Under the pieces are notes generated by a model. It searched no databases. It saw only the letters and a program-made list of their open reading frames with translations, and was not told the DNA's origin. A stretch of DNA of 64,000 nt, taken from a virus. Within the stretch, counting starts at the first letter, position 1, and the number at the start of each line of letters is the position of its first letter. The stretch covers positions 29,825-93,824 of IMG/VR virus record IMGVR_UViG_3300025941_000001; one strand, written 5' to 3'. This document shows, in pieces, positions 16,368 through 24,765 of the stretch. The translations under genes were made by a program, and so were the position numbers.

Positions 16368-17353
16368 TTGCGTCCCTCATTCTCGGTCCAGTCCGGCATC
16401 AGCCCGATCTTCTGCGGCGCGAAGACCGTGTGCTCGGCGTCGGCGGTTCGGTTAGTTGCGCCGTGCGGGCCGTAGTTGACCCATGAGTTCTGTCCGCGCG
16501 TCTCCGATGTCATCGCTTTGCGCGCGAGGTCCGAATACATCGAGGCGTGAGAGCGCCAAGCGTTCTCTTCTCCCTCGGCGCGAAAACCATTGCCTTCTTT
16601 CAAGTGCCCCATCATGTCGTGCACGATGCGGAAAACGTCGTTGACGACCACGTGCCTGCCGTCGATCACTTCGCCGGTCGGCCGGAGCATCGGGTTCGTC
16701 TCGGCCTTGTCGTTGCTCTTGTCGGTCTTGTTGCCGTAGCCGAGGTCCGTGGGAAAGCCCCACCAATGATTGTTCTCGCTCACATCCATCGCCGCGAGAC
16801 GCGGCGAGAGCGCATAGGGGTCCTTCTGTCCGGGCTTGACCCACTCGACCTTGAGCCCGGTCTGCTTGATCACGTCCCACTGAGCGAGCGTCTCTTTCGC
16901 CATCGCCTCGTAGCTGGCCTTGACCTCGGGGTTGTTCGGGTCATCCTTCATCTTGTCGTATTCGTCGGCGATCTTCGCGGCGCGCTCTTTGTCGAGCTTC
17001 GCGTACTCGGTCGGCGGCGAGTACGGCATCCCGGCCTTGTCCATGTAGGCCTTCGCCGCGTCGCGGAGCCGACCGATGGGACCGGGGACGTACCACTGAT
17101 CGCCCAGTTGAATAGGCTTTTGCGGCAGTCCGACGAGCGGCTTCGCGCCCGCTGCAACTTTCTCCGCCTGCGCCTGCGCTTCCTCGGGCGTGCTCGCGCC
17201 CGCGTGCGCGGCCGGACCGATGGGTCGCTGTTCCGGCGGGTGCATCGGCTGTTGCGTGACAGCCGCGCTCGCTGCCGCTACGCCCTTGAGCGGAACGTCT
17301 TGCGTGCCGAACTCGCCGTGGTTGTTGCGAGCCTGTGCGGGGTTATATGTCAC
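16364..17353 (-). CDS. Head-region protein with conserved His-rich domain of unknown function
   Basis: 329 residues. After a disordered N-terminus (to ~85), the domain carries FRIVHDMMGHLKEGNGFRA, GEENAWRSHASMYSDLARKA, ETRGQNSWVNYGP and FAPQKIGLMPDW. These clustered His, Asp, Glu and Asn residues look like a metal or substrate site. I recall related domains in large phage polyproteins, with no established activity. It overlaps the genes on both sides and lies between portal and MuF-like fragment, where phages often carry virion-borne or injected effectors. Enzymatic role is inference. Confidence 0.65.
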   Translation of the reverse strand: MTYNPAQARNNHGEFGTQDVPLKGVAAASAAVTQQPMHPPEQRPIGPAAHAGASTPEEAQAQAEKVAAGAKPLVGLPQKPIQLGDQWYVPGPIGRLRDAAKAYMDKAGMPYSPPTEYAKLDKERAAKIADEYDKMKDDPNNPEVKASYEAMAKETLAQWDVIKQTGLKVEWVKPGQKDPYALSPRLAAMDVSENNHWWGFPTDLGYGNKTDKSNDKAETNPMLRPTGEVIDGRHVVVNDVFRIVHDMMGHLKEGNGFRAEGEENAWRSHASMYSDLARKAMTSETRGQNSWVNYGPHGATNRTADAEHTVFAPQKIGLMPDWTENEGRK

Positions 17354-17594
17354 TGGGCAGATGCTCTCTCAAATGGCGAAACGCCGCCTTGATGTGATGA
17401 TGGCGGAGCGCAACGATCTTTTTCGTCAACTCGTCTCGGGTCAGCATGGCATCGCTGACCTTTGTTCGATTGACGCCCGCCACGTCCATCAAGTTCGTCT
17501 CGATGAGGTCGCGAATTTGCGGTTCGCAACCATCAAGGATGTCGATGGCCTCGTGAAAGGTCTTTACGATGTGCGCTCCGGCCGGATCACTCAT
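17343..17594 (-). CDS. Small helical protein after portal
   Basis: 83 residues, all-helical (MSDPAGAHIVKTFHEAIDIL), ending REHLPSDI. ATGA overlap with the portal stop and 11-base overlap with the following gene. Position suggests a head assembly accessory; family unknown. Confidence 0.65.
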   Translation of the reverse strand: MSDPAGAHIVKTFHEAIDILDGCEPQIRDLIETNLMDVAGVNRTKVSDAMLTRDELTKKIVALRHHHIKAAFRHLREHLPSDI

Positions 17595-19306
17595 GCGCCG
17601 CCTTTGGTCTTCCCGGCCGACGCGCCCTTCTTGCCGACCTTGCGCTTCAACGGAACAGGTGACCCACGCGTATGGCCCTTTGGACTTTGACTGTTCGGTT
17701 TGATCGGAACGTTCGAATTGGGAGGCGCAGTCGATGCAGGCCCAGCCGGAGGTGCAGTACCGGCGGGAGGTGCAGTGGCTCCGGGCGTGCCCGCAGCCGG
17801 ATCAGAGATAGGGTCGTTGCCCTCATCCAAGAATGTATCATCGGTGACAGACTGTTGGAACGGCCCAACCATCGTGCCGAGCATCGACGCGGCTTCCTCT
17901 TCGATCTGTGCGTTCTCTTCTTCAAAATCCATCTCCGTCATGTCGTTAAGCTTCATCATGCGGTGCATAGAACGAAGAGACAGGGGCAGGCCCAGTTGCT
18001 TCGCTTGCATGAAGGCAAGCAGAGCAGCGCCAGCGACAGTCTGATCGGCGAAGTCGGTCGTCGGTTTGACACTGACTTCATCCGGGTCTTCTCCAACCCA
18101 CTCGGCCGCGTACTTGAGCGCTCGCTCAAGCCCGGCTCCGGCGGCCTTCGCCACGGACGAGATCGTGGTCGTGCGCGCCGCCAGTCGAATGCGGAGCGCC
18201 TCGCCGCTCTGGCCAGTGTCAGTGCCGACATCCAAAAACGCGTTGCCCTCTTGGGCCGCGCGCATCTTGTCGTTCTCCAGCGATTGACGCATCTCGCCGA
18301 GACCGGCGGCCGAAACGCCGATGTACTTCGCGTCGCCGCCGATGCGGAGGTCGATCACGCCCTTGTTGCCGACGCGCAGAGTGTTGGGCGCGGCTTCATC
18401 GACGTTGCCGCCGATGATGACGAGGGTGTTCTGGCCCTGCAAGTAGAGCGTCTGCCGGTAGTCGGCTTCGCCGCGATAGATCGCGAGCGACAGGTTCGAC
18501 AGGCCGAGCAATGGGGAAATCTCGGGCTCGGGCACGAGATCGTTCGCGCCGATGAAGACGAACGGGATTTCGTCGAGCGTCTTGCCCGCGATGCTAGGAT
18601 AGATGAAATCCGTGAGTTGCGGCATGTTCGTGTCATTGACCTTTACGGCGACGCCGAACGGCGCGCCCGGGGGCGGACGCTCCCATCCGCTATCAAGCTC
18701 CGCCTGTCCGCCACGAGTGAGGACGCGGTACTTGCGCTCGGTCTTCCACGTGAAGCCCTCACGCCGATAGCCGCTCTCGTCGAGCACGACGAGTTCAAGC
18801 TCTTGCATGCCTTCGTCCAGTTTCCCCGCGTCCCAGTTGATGATGCGCTCGGGATTGTAGAACGAAATGTAGGGAGTTGCCTTGTCGGCATCGACGCCCT
18901 GCGGCGTATCGACAAGCAGGCCGCAGCGCCCGTAGACGAGTTGCGCGACGTTGATCCTGCGGAGCAACGCTTGCAAACCTTCGCCCTGCACGGTCGCCTT
19001 CGTCATCATGTCTTCGAGTTTCTTCGGCAGCACGATCTCGGCGGGCTTGTTGTGCATGATGCCGACCATGGCTTTGACGGCATCCTTGACCACGTCATGG
19101 TAGTAGGCGCGCAACAGATACGCCTCGTAGTCTTTCCAGCCGGGGGAGGTCGGCGTCGTCATCCCGTCCTGCACCATGCCCTCGGTCGCCGGGAGATAAT
19201 CGAGACGCTTCGATTTCACCGCGCGCTCGCCCGCGTAGGTGTCGCTCATCTGTATCCATTCGCCGAGCCGCTCGACGTATTCGGGATGCTTGTCCGGGAG
19301 TGCCAT
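17591..19306 (-). CDS. Portal protein (DUF4055 type)
   Basis: 571 residues forming the dodecameric DNA gate at one capsid vertex. The N-terminus (DKHPEYVERLGEWIQMSDTY) and the core DLVPEPEISPLLGLSNLSL plus AIYRGEADYRQTLYLQGQN are characteristic of DUF4055 portals. The last ~90 residues are Pro/Ala/Gly-rich and then strongly basic (PLKRKVGKKG), probably flexible. It follows the large terminase directly, as usual. A promoter-like element lies at 19333-19360. Confidence 0.92.
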   Translation of the reverse strand: MALPDKHPEYVERLGEWIQMSDTYAGERAVKSKRLDYLPATEGMVQDGMTTPTSPGWKDYEAYLLRAYYHDVVKDAVKAMVGIMHNKPAEIVLPKKLEDMMTKATVQGEGLQALLRRINVAQLVYGRCGLLVDTPQGVDADKATPYISFYNPERIINWDAGKLDEGMQELELVVLDESGYRREGFTWKTERKYRVLTRGGQAELDSGWERPPPGAPFGVAVKVNDTNMPQLTDFIYPSIAGKTLDEIPFVFIGANDLVPEPEISPLLGLSNLSLAIYRGEADYRQTLYLQGQNTLVIIGGNVDEAAPNTLRVGNKGVIDLRIGGDAKYIGVSAAGLGEMRQSLENDKMRAAQEGNAFLDVGTDTGQSGEALRIRLAARTTTISSVAKAAGAGLERALKYAAEWVGEDPDEVSVKPTTDFADQTVAGAALLAFMQAKQLGLPLSLRSMHRMMKLNDMTEMDFEEENAQIEEEAASMLGTMVGPFQQSVTDDTFLDEGNDPISDPAAGTPGATAPPAGTAPPAGPASTAPPNSNVPIKPNSQSPKGHTRGSPVPLKRKVGKKGASAGKTKGGA

Positions 19307-19332
19307 GGTTGATCCTATCTGGGGGCGATGCG

Positions 19333-19360
19333 GTCTAGCACCGTTAACCCTGTTTGTAAA
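19333..19360 (-). promoter_or_regulatory. Promoter-like element before portal gene
   Basis: Minus strand TTTACA, 16 bases, then CTAGAC preceded by TG (extended -10 style). The spacer contains GGTTAAC, a heptamer shared with the spacers before the primase and the DUF2815 gene and with the 38 kb repeats. Confidence 0.45.
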
Positions 19361-19375
19361 TAGCCCTTGACAGAA

Positions 19376-20971
19376 TTAAGCGCCTGTGCGTCCGGACTTC
19401 ATAGTCCGAACCTCGAAGCGGAGCATGTATCGCGTTTCGTCGCCGTTATGATCTTCGCTCTCGTCGTCAACGTCGTCGATCTTCAACTCGTCACGCGGGA
19501 GGACAGGGACGCAACGAAGCCATTGAGGGCATTCGGTGGTGATGAACAGGCCGGGCGTTTCCCGGAAGCCGCCCGGGGGCCGCTTGGTCGCCTTGAGGGC
19601 TTTACGGATTTGCTCCCATCCCTGCTCACGCGAGCCCGCGCCCTTGTCGGCGCGTTCCCAGAAAATGCCGCGATGCTTGACGCCGTTGATCGTGACCGGC
19701 TTCTCGAAGTCGTTCGCGATGGTGACCTCGGAGCCGTTCGTGTTGTCGTCGAAGATTTGCGTGTCGGCCGGGCCGCGCGAGACGCGGGTCCACGATGCAT
19801 CGGCTGCGCGCAGGCCCCACTTGATCTCGCGCTCGATGATGCCCTTCGCGATGTCGGGGATGAGCATGCGCGAGCCTTCGTTCGCGACGCCGCGCCAGCC
19901 GTACCATTCCTTGAACCGAAACTTGTCGCCGCGCAGGGTCGAGCGCACGCGTCCATCGCGAAGCTTGAGATCGGTGCCGTCGCTGACAGCGTACCAGCCG
20001 ACCGAGAACGGCTTCGACGAACCGTGGTCGTATGCGCGATAGATTTTCCAGCCCGCCGGAATGTCGAACGGCTCCATGACGACCGTGTCGCGATATTCAT
20101 ACCAGATGTCGTCGAACATGCCGCCCGCGACGATGTCCCACGACCCATCGAGCCACGCTGCCTTTTCCGATGCGTTGCGCGCAGCGGCGGCGATACGGCC
20201 TTTGTACTCGGGGTCGGCGTGCAAGAGCAATTGGTTCTCGTCGAGATACCCGTGGATGGCGCGACGCGGCGGTTCCTTGTTGCCCTCGGCGTCAATATCT
20301 CCGACGATGAGCGGACCGACGCACGGACGCGTGCCGTTCGGCCCCATCTCGCCGTTGATCGGCAGCCGCCAGCGCGCCTTGACCCAGTTGTGGCCGACGC
20401 CGTATGGGTTCGTCGTCGCACGGATTTTGCGCGGCATGCCCTTGATGGTCGAACGCGAGCACGAGAACATGCTCTTGTAGCAATCCGGGTTCGGCCAGTT
20501 GGTCAACTCTTCCCAACCAATCCACGGATAAGCGTGGCCGTGGTAGTTGTCGTAGTCGCTGCGAACGTTGAAGTGCGCGAAGTAGAGACGCTCGCCCGTG
20601 GGCCACTCCCACATCGTCTTCACTTCGTTGTAAATCGCATCGGGCCAGATGCGCTTGATCCATTTCTTCGACTTCTCGATGATGTCGCGCAACTGCGGAT
20701 GGGTCTGACGGAAGAGGATGCCTTTCCATTCCGCGCCGTGGCCTTTACCGATCTCTTGACAGAAATCCATGATGAGCGCGTCGGTCTTGCCCGGGCCGCG
20801 CGTACCCTCGTAGAGAACCTCGACAGTCGGATCAGCGAGAAAGAACGTTTGCGAGCCGGGTTGGGGAGCCCAAGCGACTTGCTTCAACACGCCGTTAGCG
20901 TCCCGCACATACGGGACGTACTCGCCGTTGATCGACTTGAAAGTCTCGACTGATCCGGTAAGCTCAAACAT
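19376..20971 (-). CDS. terL: Terminase large subunit
   Basis: 531 residues; the packaging motor and headful or site nuclease. Walker A is EGTRGPGKTD (55-64) and Walker B WIGWEELT (150-157) with the catalytic Glu; TTNPYG at 187-192 is the coupling motif. The nuclease domain starts with IYRAYDHGS (Asp 315), and further acidic residues follow in RGPADTQIFDDN. Length and domain order are complete. It overlaps the small subunit gene by 8 bases. Confidence 0.95.
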   Translation of the reverse strand: MFELTGSVETFKSINGEYVPYVRDANGVLKQVAWAPQPGSQTFFLADPTVEVLYEGTRGPGKTDALIMDFCQEIGKGHGAEWKGILFRQTHPQLRDIIEKSKKWIKRIWPDAIYNEVKTMWEWPTGERLYFAHFNVRSDYDNYHGHAYPWIGWEELTNWPNPDCYKSMFSCSRSTIKGMPRKIRATTNPYGVGHNWVKARWRLPINGEMGPNGTRPCVGPLIVGDIDAEGNKEPPRRAIHGYLDENQLLLHADPEYKGRIAAAARNASEKAAWLDGSWDIVAGGMFDDIWYEYRDTVVMEPFDIPAGWKIYRAYDHGSSKPFSVGWYAVSDGTDLKLRDGRVRSTLRGDKFRFKEWYGWRGVANEGSRMLIPDIAKGIIEREIKWGLRAADASWTRVSRGPADTQIFDDNTNGSEVTIANDFEKPVTINGVKHRGIFWERADKGAGSREQGWEQIRKALKATKRPPGGFRETPGLFITTECPQWLRCVPVLPRDELKIDDVDDESEDHNGDETRYMLRFEVRTMKSGRTGA

Positions 20972-21764
20972 CGTCGTCGCCGCCCTCTTCGAATGTCACG
21001 GTCGGACGCCCGGTCTTGCGGTAGTTGCTCTCGATTTCGTTGAGGTCGGTAGCCGCAATCGTTCGCATCGGGACCACGAGCACGCCGCCGCGCACGTTGA
21101 CATCGACGCTGGCCTTGTTGCCATAGGTCTTCGACATGCGGGTCTTGAGGATGAACATCGCAAGGTCCGGGTCCATCTTGTAGACAGTCTCCGGAACGGG
21201 AGCGCCGAACTCGTCGGTGAGATAGTTATCCGGGACAAGCTCGGGCAAGCCGAGATCGCGCGCATCCGCGAGCTTCTTTGGGTCGTACTTGTATTGCACA
21301 CGTCCCTGATAGACGAGCGTCTCGTCGTAGCCGGTCGCGCGCTTGATCGTCGCAGCCTCGACCTTCTGGACGCCCGCCTCCATGGCGATGTCCCACGCTT
21401 CATGGAAGCGCACGGTGTTGTCGTCGGTGCCATTCTCGTCGTCGTCGCCCATGACGATGTCGAAGCCATCCCCCGGTGCGCCTTCGAATGATTTCTGGAG
21501 CCAATATTTCAACGTCGTGTAGTTGATGCCGAGCCGACGCGCGACATCAGCGCCGACCGGCATTTCGGTCGCGTAGCTCAGCGCACGGTTGAGGCGTTCG
21601 GGGGTGTTCTTGCGGGCTGCGCGATTGACAGGGTAAGATCGCGAGCGCTCTAGGACGGCTTTGCCTGATCGGTCGAGGGGCACTGCGCCGTCAAGTAGGT
21701 TCTCTTCGGGCTCGGCGACCGGGTCGGGGCCAAGCATCTCATCAAGCTCTTTGTCGCCGCTCAT
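20964..21764 (-). CDS. terS: Terminase small subunit
   Basis: 266 residues from the ATG at 21764, chosen because AGAGGA lies 9 bases upstream; the GTG at 21788 has no such site. A helix-turn-helix is visible (VARRLGINYTTLKYWLQKS), and the C-terminal half keeps the terminase-small pattern with KKLADARDLGLPE and DLAMFILKTRM. It would bind the packaging site and recruit the large subunit. The immediate adjacency and overlap with terL supports the call. Confidence 0.85.
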   Translation of the reverse strand: MSGDKELDEMLGPDPVAEPEENLLDGAVPLDRSGKAVLERSRSYPVNRAARKNTPERLNRALSYATEMPVGADVARRLGINYTTLKYWLQKSFEGAPGDGFDIVMGDDDENGTDDNTVRFHEAWDIAMEAGVQKVEAATIKRATGYDETLVYQGRVQYKYDPKKLADARDLGLPELVPDNYLTDEFGAPVPETVYKMDPDLAMFILKTRMSKTYGNKASVDVNVRGGVLVVPMRTIAATDLNEIESNYRKTGRPTVTFEEGGDDDV

Positions 21765-21836
21765 GCGGTGGTTCCTCTCAGTATTCACCGCACAAGCGAT
21801 GGAGCGCGCACATGCGCGCCTCGTCCTATACGGGTT

Positions 21837-21861
21837 CGCGCATAATCTCAGATTATGCGCG
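21837..21861 (-). terminator. Perfect hairpin upstream of terminase genes
   Basis: Eleven-base perfect stem (CGCGCATAATC with its complement) and a 3-base loop, 20 bases past the stop of the exported-protein gene. There is no T-run. It may be a weak terminator, or a recognition site near the terminase small subunit gene, where packaging sites are often found. Confidence 0.45.
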
Positions 21862-21880
21862 TTCGCGTATCATTCGGTCG

Positions 21881-22258
21881 TCAGATTGATCCGTCTTCGA
21901 GAATGGACGGATAGAGGCGGGCCGGAAGCGCGCCGTAGTTCATCGCGCAGCCTTTGACAAAGCGCACGACCAAAATCATCGGGCTGTCTTCTTTCATGCG
22001 ATAGAACATGAAGGTCGTATCGTCGGGCAACTTGAAGTCCGCGCCCATATAGTTCTTGGCGAAGTTCTTGGCCTCGTCGCCCTCGACTTTCTTGAGAGCG
22101 ATGCCCTGTTTGCCGACCTTGTCTTCGAGCGACTTGGTGACGCTCTCATACGAGAAGCATGTAGCCTCCGCCGGTTTCGCCGCCGACTTGGGCGGGGTCT
22201 TGGCGAAGGCTGGAGTGATGGCGAGCAGCGCAACGAGGGACAACGATGCGAGCTTCAT
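21881..22258 (-). CDS. Exported small protein (signal peptide)
   Basis: 125 residues with a clear Sec signal peptide: MKLASLSLVALLAITPAFA, cleavage expected after AFA. The mature part is about 106 residues with two cysteines, which could form a disulfide in the periplasm, and FMFYRMKEDSPMILVVRFV in a beta region. GAGG lies 6 bases before the ATG. A phage-encoded periplasmic protein could act in superinfection exclusion or envelope modification; no family recognised. Confidence 0.72.
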   Translation of the reverse strand: MKLASLSLVALLAITPAFAKTPPKSAAKPAEATCFSYESVTKSLEDKVGKQGIALKKVEGDEAKNFAKNYMGADFKLPDDTTFMFYRMKEDSPMILVVRFVKGCAMNYGALPARLYPSILEDGSI

Positions 22259-22261
22259 GGT

Positions 22262-22582
22262 TCACCTCTGATAGTTGCCGCCCATGGCGCGCTTGGTCGC
22301 GGCCCTGACGTTGTTCGTCGGGAAACTGATCTTGCTGTCGCGCGCCTTCATGCCGGGGTGCGTCGTGATCGGCGTCTGATCGACCTTGCGGGTCTGCCAG
22401 TCGCCAGCATCGGCACTCGGGTCCGCCGGGAGACCATAGTCGCGATCCATGCGCGTGCTCTGGCCGGGAAGGTCGCTCGACGGTCCCTGATAGCCGTTCT
22501 GGCCGTAGCCATTCTTGGCCTTCTGCTTGGAACCTATGAGGGCGTCGGAGCCCGCAGCTTGAGCGTCAATTGGGTCGGTCAT
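22262..22582 (-). CDS. Small polar protein of late accessory block
   Basis: 106 residues, Gly/Gln/Asp-rich, disordered-looking (NGYGQNGYQGPSSDLPGQST) with a basic C-terminus (RAATKRAMGGNYQR). AAGGA precedes the ATG. Three bases separate it from the exported-protein gene. Function unknown. Confidence 0.62.
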   Translation of the reverse strand: MTDPIDAQAAGSDALIGSKQKAKNGYGQNGYQGPSSDLPGQSTRMDRDYGLPADPSADAGDWQTRKVDQTPITTHPGMKARDSKISFPTNNVRAATKRAMGGNYQR

Positions 22583-22600
22583 TGGTCAAATCCTTCGGGG

Positions 22601-22945
22601 TTAGCGGCCGAGGTTCGACGCCTCGGTGAGCACAGCATGGCCGAGGTTGCCGTTGACCGACTGGCCGTTGGCGTCCTTCATGCCCCACTTCGCGGGCGCG
22701 TCCGGAAACTTCTTGAGCTTCGGCGACGGGCTCAGCGGGTTCGCCGGGTCCGCGTCGGGGCCGACGCCGGGATTGGCCGGGCTCACGCCCGCCATCTCAG
22801 CGGTGCGGTCGCGCATGCCATACGTGGTCGGGAATTTCGTCTGGGGCCGCTTTGCAGCGCCATCGCGCGCAATGTTGGTGTTGGTCAGGTCCTTCATGCC
22901 TTGCTTGGCAGGGGCCGCAGTGCCGCCGTTCGTCTGATACGCCAT
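22601..22945 (-). CDS. Small Pro/Gly-rich protein with repeated GMKD motif
   Basis: 114 residues, basic and low complexity. It contains QGMKDLTN at about 15 and WGMKDANG at about 86, internal echoes of the MKD start shared by the tagged genes upstream. Promoter-like copy D lies 64 bases before the ATG, and GAGG 8 bases before it. Possibly a virion protein; family unknown. Confidence 0.62.
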   Translation of the reverse strand: MAYQTNGGTAAPAKQGMKDLTNTNIARDGAAKRPQTKFPTTYGMRDRTAEMAGVSPANPGVGPDADPANPLSPSPKLKKFPDAPAKWGMKDANGQSVNGNLGHAVLTEASNLGR

Positions 22946-22983
22946 GATGAGGTCCTCGCGTGCGCAGATGTGATTTCGCCGCC

Positions 22984-23024
22984 AAGCTTACTAGGCTTGA
23001 CGGCGACAAACAACTAGCATGTTC
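22984..23024 (-). promoter_or_regulatory. Late promoter-like motif, copy D
   Basis: Box 1 GAACATGCTAGTTGTT (23024-23009) and a weaker box 2 AGTAAGCTT (22992-22984) at the conserved 22-base spacing. It abuts the stop of the 23025 gene and would drive the 22945 start and possibly the terminase operon. Confidence 0.5.
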
Positions 23025-23222
23025 TCAGCACGCGCTTATCGGGGATGTCGGCCCCATCGGGCCTGTCGTAGGCGGTCCGTTCGCTCCCGGAGCCGCTCCC
23101 GTGCCCGGGCTGCCCGGAAGGACCGGAGCAGGGTCGCGAAGGGGCGCACGCTGGCTTTTAGGATGGCCATTGGCCAGCGCTCGCGCCGCGTCGTCGTTGT
23201 CAACAGTGATCGGGTTTGCCAT
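23025..23222 (-). CDS. Small Pro/Gly-rich protein
   Basis: 65 residues (MANPITVDNDDAARALANGH) with a C-terminal half of PG and PT repeats (GPPTTGPMGPTSP), probably disordered. GGGGGAG lies 6 bases before the start. It ends beside promoter copy D. Function unknown. Confidence 0.58.
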   Translation of the reverse strand: MANPITVDNDDAARALANGHPKSQRAPLRDPAPVLPGSPGTGAAPGANGPPTTGPMGPTSPISAC

Positions 23223-23225
23223 CGG

Positions 23226-23675
23226 TTACTCCCCCGTGCCGCCTGTCCGGATTTCTTTTCCATGCTTGACATCCCAGATGGCGATTTGGTTGTGCTTGCG
23301 GCCAGTGTTGACGGCCTCACGCTTGCTTCTGATGTTGTGGGATACGTCGAGATATGTTTTGCCGGTTTCCTTGTCGGTCCAGCCGCCGATGTGCGCTCGT
23401 GGATCACGCAACACGTCGGCGTGCGCGTTGGCATATTGCGAGATGATTTCGTGGCCCTGCGGACCGCTCAGCGCCTTCTCGGAAACGATTTGCGTGTGGC
23501 CGGGTATCGAAACCATAAAGCCGTTCGACGGCATGCGCCCGTTCGTCGGTCGAACCGAGAAGCCGCCGGGGTTGCCGGTGACAGTCTTGATCACGCTGGG
23601 ATGGAGCGGGAGCTTGCCGATTTTGGCGACGCCCGAGTTGTGGGCGTTGGAGCCGTGGCCGAGTGCGTCTTTCAT
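23226..23675 (-). CDS. MKDALGHGSN-tagged protein 1 (polyvalent-protein-like domain)
   Basis: 149 residues; first ten MKDALGHGSN. After a ~25-residue linker comes a domain with GGFSVRPTNGRMPSNGFMVS, PGHTQIVSEKAL, DPRAHIGGWTDKETGKTYLD and KHNQIAIWDVKHGKEIRTGG. I recall this domain as a recurrent module of large phage polyproteins that enter the host with DNA, with no fixed function. A late-expressed, tagged free-standing copy fits an injected or capsid-borne protein (inference). Three bases separate it from its neighbour. Confidence 0.72.
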   Translation of the reverse strand: MKDALGHGSNAHNSGVAKIGKLPLHPSVIKTVTGNPGGFSVRPTNGRMPSNGFMVSIPGHTQIVSEKALSGPQGHEIISQYANAHADVLRDPRAHIGGWTDKETGKTYLDVSHNIRSKREAVNTGRKHNQIAIWDVKHGKEIRTGGTGE

Positions 23676-23676
23676 G

Positions 23677-24009
23677 TCAGAGCCATTTCGATTTCTTGAT
23701 GGGATGTTCGTTGCCTTGGTAACGTTTGCGCGCCTCGCGCTCGTCGATCAGCGAGCGGAGGTGCGCGGTATTGGCGCGATACTCATCGAAGATCGGATGG
23801 CCGGTCATTTGCATGATCTCGTTGCCCTTGACCATGCCGTGACCCATGTCGATGAGCTTGCTGTTGATCTCGCTGCTCTTCGCCTGCGCCTTCTCATACG
23901 CCTTGAGCAGGGCAGCACGCGGCAACTCCGAAATAGGTTTCGGCTTGCGCGGCAACGTCTCGATGCCAGTGTTGTGCGCGTTGGAGCCGTGACCGAGCGC
24001 GTCCTTCAT
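23677..24009 (-). CDS. MKDALGHGSN-tagged protein 2
   Basis: 110 residues; tag MKDALGHGSNAHN shared over 13 residues with protein 1. The body is helical and basic (RAALLKAYEKAQAKSSEINS) and ends HPIKKSKWL. ATGA overlap with the next tagged gene. No family recognised. Confidence 0.7.
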   Translation of the reverse strand: MKDALGHGSNAHNTGIETLPRKPKPISELPRAALLKAYEKAQAKSSEINSKLIDMGHGMVKGNEIMQMTGHPIFDEYRANTAHLRSLIDEREARKRYQGNEHPIKKSKWL

Positions 24010-24296
24010 TTGAACCCCCGACGAGCGTCGCGATCTGTCTTCATCTCTTTCTTGAAATTCTTGACCATGAACCCATTGTGATCTCGGAGCGCGGAGACAG
24101 CCCGATCAAGATTGGCCTTCTCCATCCGGTATTCGGTTGAGGTTCTGATGTGCTCCGGCGGCAGCCCCAAGGGGCCTCTTGGGTACTTATCCATGGCACG
24201 AGCATGCTGCTCAACGGTCGCGGTCAGGCCCGCGTTGTGCGCGCGATGGAATGCATAGTCATGGGCATTGCTGCCGTGGCCGAGAGCGTCCTTCAT
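24006..24296 (-). CDS. MKDALGHGSN-tagged protein 3
   Basis: 96 residues; tag followed by HDYAFHRAHNAGLTATVEQH and a helical basic body ending RDARRGFK. Overlaps genes on both sides by 4 bases. Function unknown. Confidence 0.7.
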   Translation of the reverse strand: MKDALGHGSNAHDYAFHRAHNAGLTATVEQHARAMDKYPRGPLGLPPEHIRTSTEYRMEKANLDRAVSALRDHNGFMVKNFKKEMKTDRDARRGFK

Positions 24297-24529
24297 TTGA
24301 TCCTCACACGCGAGTTGGGATTGTCAACGCGATGAAACTGGGCGATCTTCTCGGCGACAGCGCGACGGCGCGAGCCGCCGACCTTCTGCCAGATGTTGCC
24401 CGAGGTCGTGACCTTCTGCCCGGCCGCCGTGACGCCGTGGAAAGCGATGTGCTTCTCGACCTTGAACTGATGGCGCGGCGACTTGAAAGCTCCGCGTCCG
24501 TTGCTGCCGTGTCCGAGTGGGTCTTTCAT
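24293..24529 (-). CDS. MKDPLGHGSN-tagged protein 4
   Basis: 78 residues, the shortest tagged member, with Pro for Ala in the tag (MKDPLGHGSN). The body is highly basic (pI clearly high) with QFKVEKHIAFHGVTAAGQKV and GGSRRRAVAEKIAQ, so a nucleic-acid-binding role is possible. Linked by ATGA overlaps on both sides. Confidence 0.7.
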   Translation of the reverse strand: MKDPLGHGSNGRGAFKSPRHQFKVEKHIAFHGVTAAGQKVTTSGNIWQKVGGSRRRAVAEKIAQFHRVDNPNSRVRIK

Positions 24530-24765
24530 GGCGTCCTCTTCATGCTGTTATAGCCCCGCTCCCACTCCGCCGCAAGTGCCCCGTCATTTGGGGTTAACAA
24601 TTCGTTGTGCGGGTTCTCCGCCGGACGCCCGAGCCGCCGGGCCTCGCGTCCCTTGTAGAAGGCGATCTCCAGCGGGGACATGGACGGCGTCGGCGTGAAC
24701 TTCGAATGCGGCACCAAAATGGAAACGCCGACCGAGTGGGTCGGCTTTGGAAATCGTTGGGCCAT
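24526..24765 (-). CDS. Untagged RMF-like small protein
   Basis: 79 residues, the only untagged gene inside the tagged array. The segment AFYKGREARRLGRPAENPH followed by AAEWERGYNSM resembles the ribosome modulation factor pattern (G..A...G......P......W..G), which in bacteria dimerises and silences ribosomes. Similarity is by pattern only. It shares stop and start bases with the tagged genes around it. Confidence 0.6.
   Translation of the reverse strand: MAQRFPKPTHSVGVSILVPHSKFTPTPSMSPLEIAFYKGREARRLGRPAENPHNELLTPNDGALAAEWERGYNSMKRTP

Noticed and set aside
17672-19312. 546-codon open frame on the plus strand opposite the portal gene
   Set aside because: Exact antisense of the DUF4055 portal with Arg/Leu-rich, repetitive composition and no recognisable motif; a GC-rich shadow frame.
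19369-19374. TTGACA on the plus strand between terL and portal
   Set aside because: Faces into the terL gene antisense and has no gene to drive; taken as chance.
19367-20953. 528-codon open frame on the plus strand opposite terL
   Set aside because: Antisense of a gene with intact Walker and nuclease motifs; composition is that of a shadow.
24310-24340. Minus-strand TTGACA inside the tagged gene array
   Set aside because: Lies within a coding sequence in a tightly overlapping operon and the bases 17 downstream do not match the TAGG class convincingly.
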